NCBI GenBank assembly: GCA_937926445.1
Contig: CALBAK010000083.1
Coordinates: 1 to 51,600, forward strand
DNA: 51,600 nt
Source: an uncultured Alphaproteobacteria bacterium
GTDB lineage: Bacteria > Pseudomonadota > Alphaproteobacteria > Geminicoccales > Geminicoccaceae
Reading direction: 5' to 3'
The notes beneath the pieces are model-generated. The model was not told where the DNA came from and searched no databases. It saw only the letters and a program-made list of their open reading frames with translations. Position 1 is the first letter of the stretch; every line of letters starts with the position of its first letter. Shown one piece after another: positions 51,210 to 51,600 of this stretch. The position numbers and the translations under genes were made by a program.

Positions 51210-51600
51210 CGCCAGCCTCCGGCGATCGTCGACCGCTCCTCGGCCGGGCCCAGCTCGCGACCGCCCCCGCCACCCGCGCCCGACCCGACGGCGAGGGCCG
51301 CCGTCGACGTCCCGCCGAGCGAGGCCGGCCGTTCGTCGTCGTCATCTCCGCCCGAGGCCACCTCGTTCTCGTCGTCCTCCTCCTCCTCCTCGTCGTCGTT
51401 CGAGGCGACGTCGTCGTCATCCTCGTCATCTTCGTCGGAAGAGGCGTGGTCGTCGTCCCCGTCGTCGTCATTCTCGTCCGACTAGGCTTCGTCGTCGTCC
51501 TCATCAGGCGATCCGTGATCGTCGTCGTCGCCGCCCGAGGAGGCGCCCCCGCCCCCTTGTCGCGAACGAGCCGGCCGTCGGCGACGTAGGTGTGGTCGCC
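51206..51600 (-). other. Acidic low-complexity coding tract at window edge
   Basis: On the minus strand one frame reads as runs of Asp/Glu with Ser and Gly, built from GAC/GAG repeats (51340-51540). A TAG at 51484-51482 interrupts it; the frame then continues to a stop at 51206 that overlaps the lipoprotein start. At the window edge a different frame looks coding (GDHTYVADGRLVRDKG), and the switch falls in the G-runs at about 51542-51557. The true gene structure cannot be settled from this window. Confidence 0.5.

Noticed and set aside
51340-51540. CRISPR-like array
   Set aside because: The repeats are trinucleotide runs encoding acidic residues, without the repeat-spacer alternation of CRISPR.

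Overview
The window is a stretch of a very GC-rich (roughly 70 %) bacterial chromosome. Genes are closely packed, often overlap by 4 nt (ATGA, GTGA or TTGA), and often start with GTG or TTG. The gene set points to an alphaproteobacterium, possibly near the Rhodospirillales/Geminicoccales: class I PHA synthase plus phasin, LutABC, an oxygen-independent HemN behind an FNR-type site, an ECF sigma/anti-sigma pair, and a SAM-domain adenylate cyclase with an ATPase/TPR tail. This placement is inference from gene content. I recognised no rRNA, tRNA, CRISPR array or insertion sequence.

Layout. 1-926: 3' part of a broken C5-cytosine methyltransferase. 0.9-5.9 kb: small-molecule catabolism (two SDRs, a hydrolase, RidA, DadA-like oxidase, Asp/Glu-racemase-like enzyme). 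5.9-9.8 kb: Lon-like ATP-dependent protease followed by small conserved proteins. 9.9-14.8 kb: 3-hydroxyacyl-CoA dehydrogenase, TetR regulator, phasin, LOG-family protein, and a metallo-beta-lactamase/beta-CASP homologue that has lost nearly all of its metal ligands. 15.6-22.9 kb (minus strand): molybdenum hydroxylase large subunit without partners, thioesterase, CorA, asparagine synthetase and HemN. 23.1-27.8 kb: a GldA/GldF/GldG-like ABC system with a DUF4340 protein. 27.9-32.0 kb: a large signalling cyclase translationally coupled to an HpaI-type aldolase. 32.0-33.5 kb: ECF sigma factor and anti-sigma factor. 33.9-39.3 kb (minus strand): SDR, hydrolase, HNH protein, small cytochrome c, CapA-like protein and PhaC in a tight array.

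39.4-46.8 kb holds lutA-lutB, then a 1.56-kb gene-free spacer, then lutC, another 1-kb spacer, an Smr-domain gene, and a 1.35-kb spacer. Three long spacers in 5.2 kb contrast sharply with the rest of the window. 46.8-49.4 kb is an arsenic island: arsM-arsR diverging from arsP and a thioredoxin-like protein, with a duplicated 16-bp operator-like element between them. The end carries rmuC, a surface-antigen-like lipoprotein that seems split by a frameshift, and an Asp/Glu-rich low-complexity tract that runs out of the window.

The main points for follow-up are the dead beta-CASP homologue, the methyltransferase whose catalytic Cys codon is a stop, the interrupted lut operon and its anomalous spacers with a recurring octamer, a probable CTG start on the cyclase, and the FNR-type hemN promoter.
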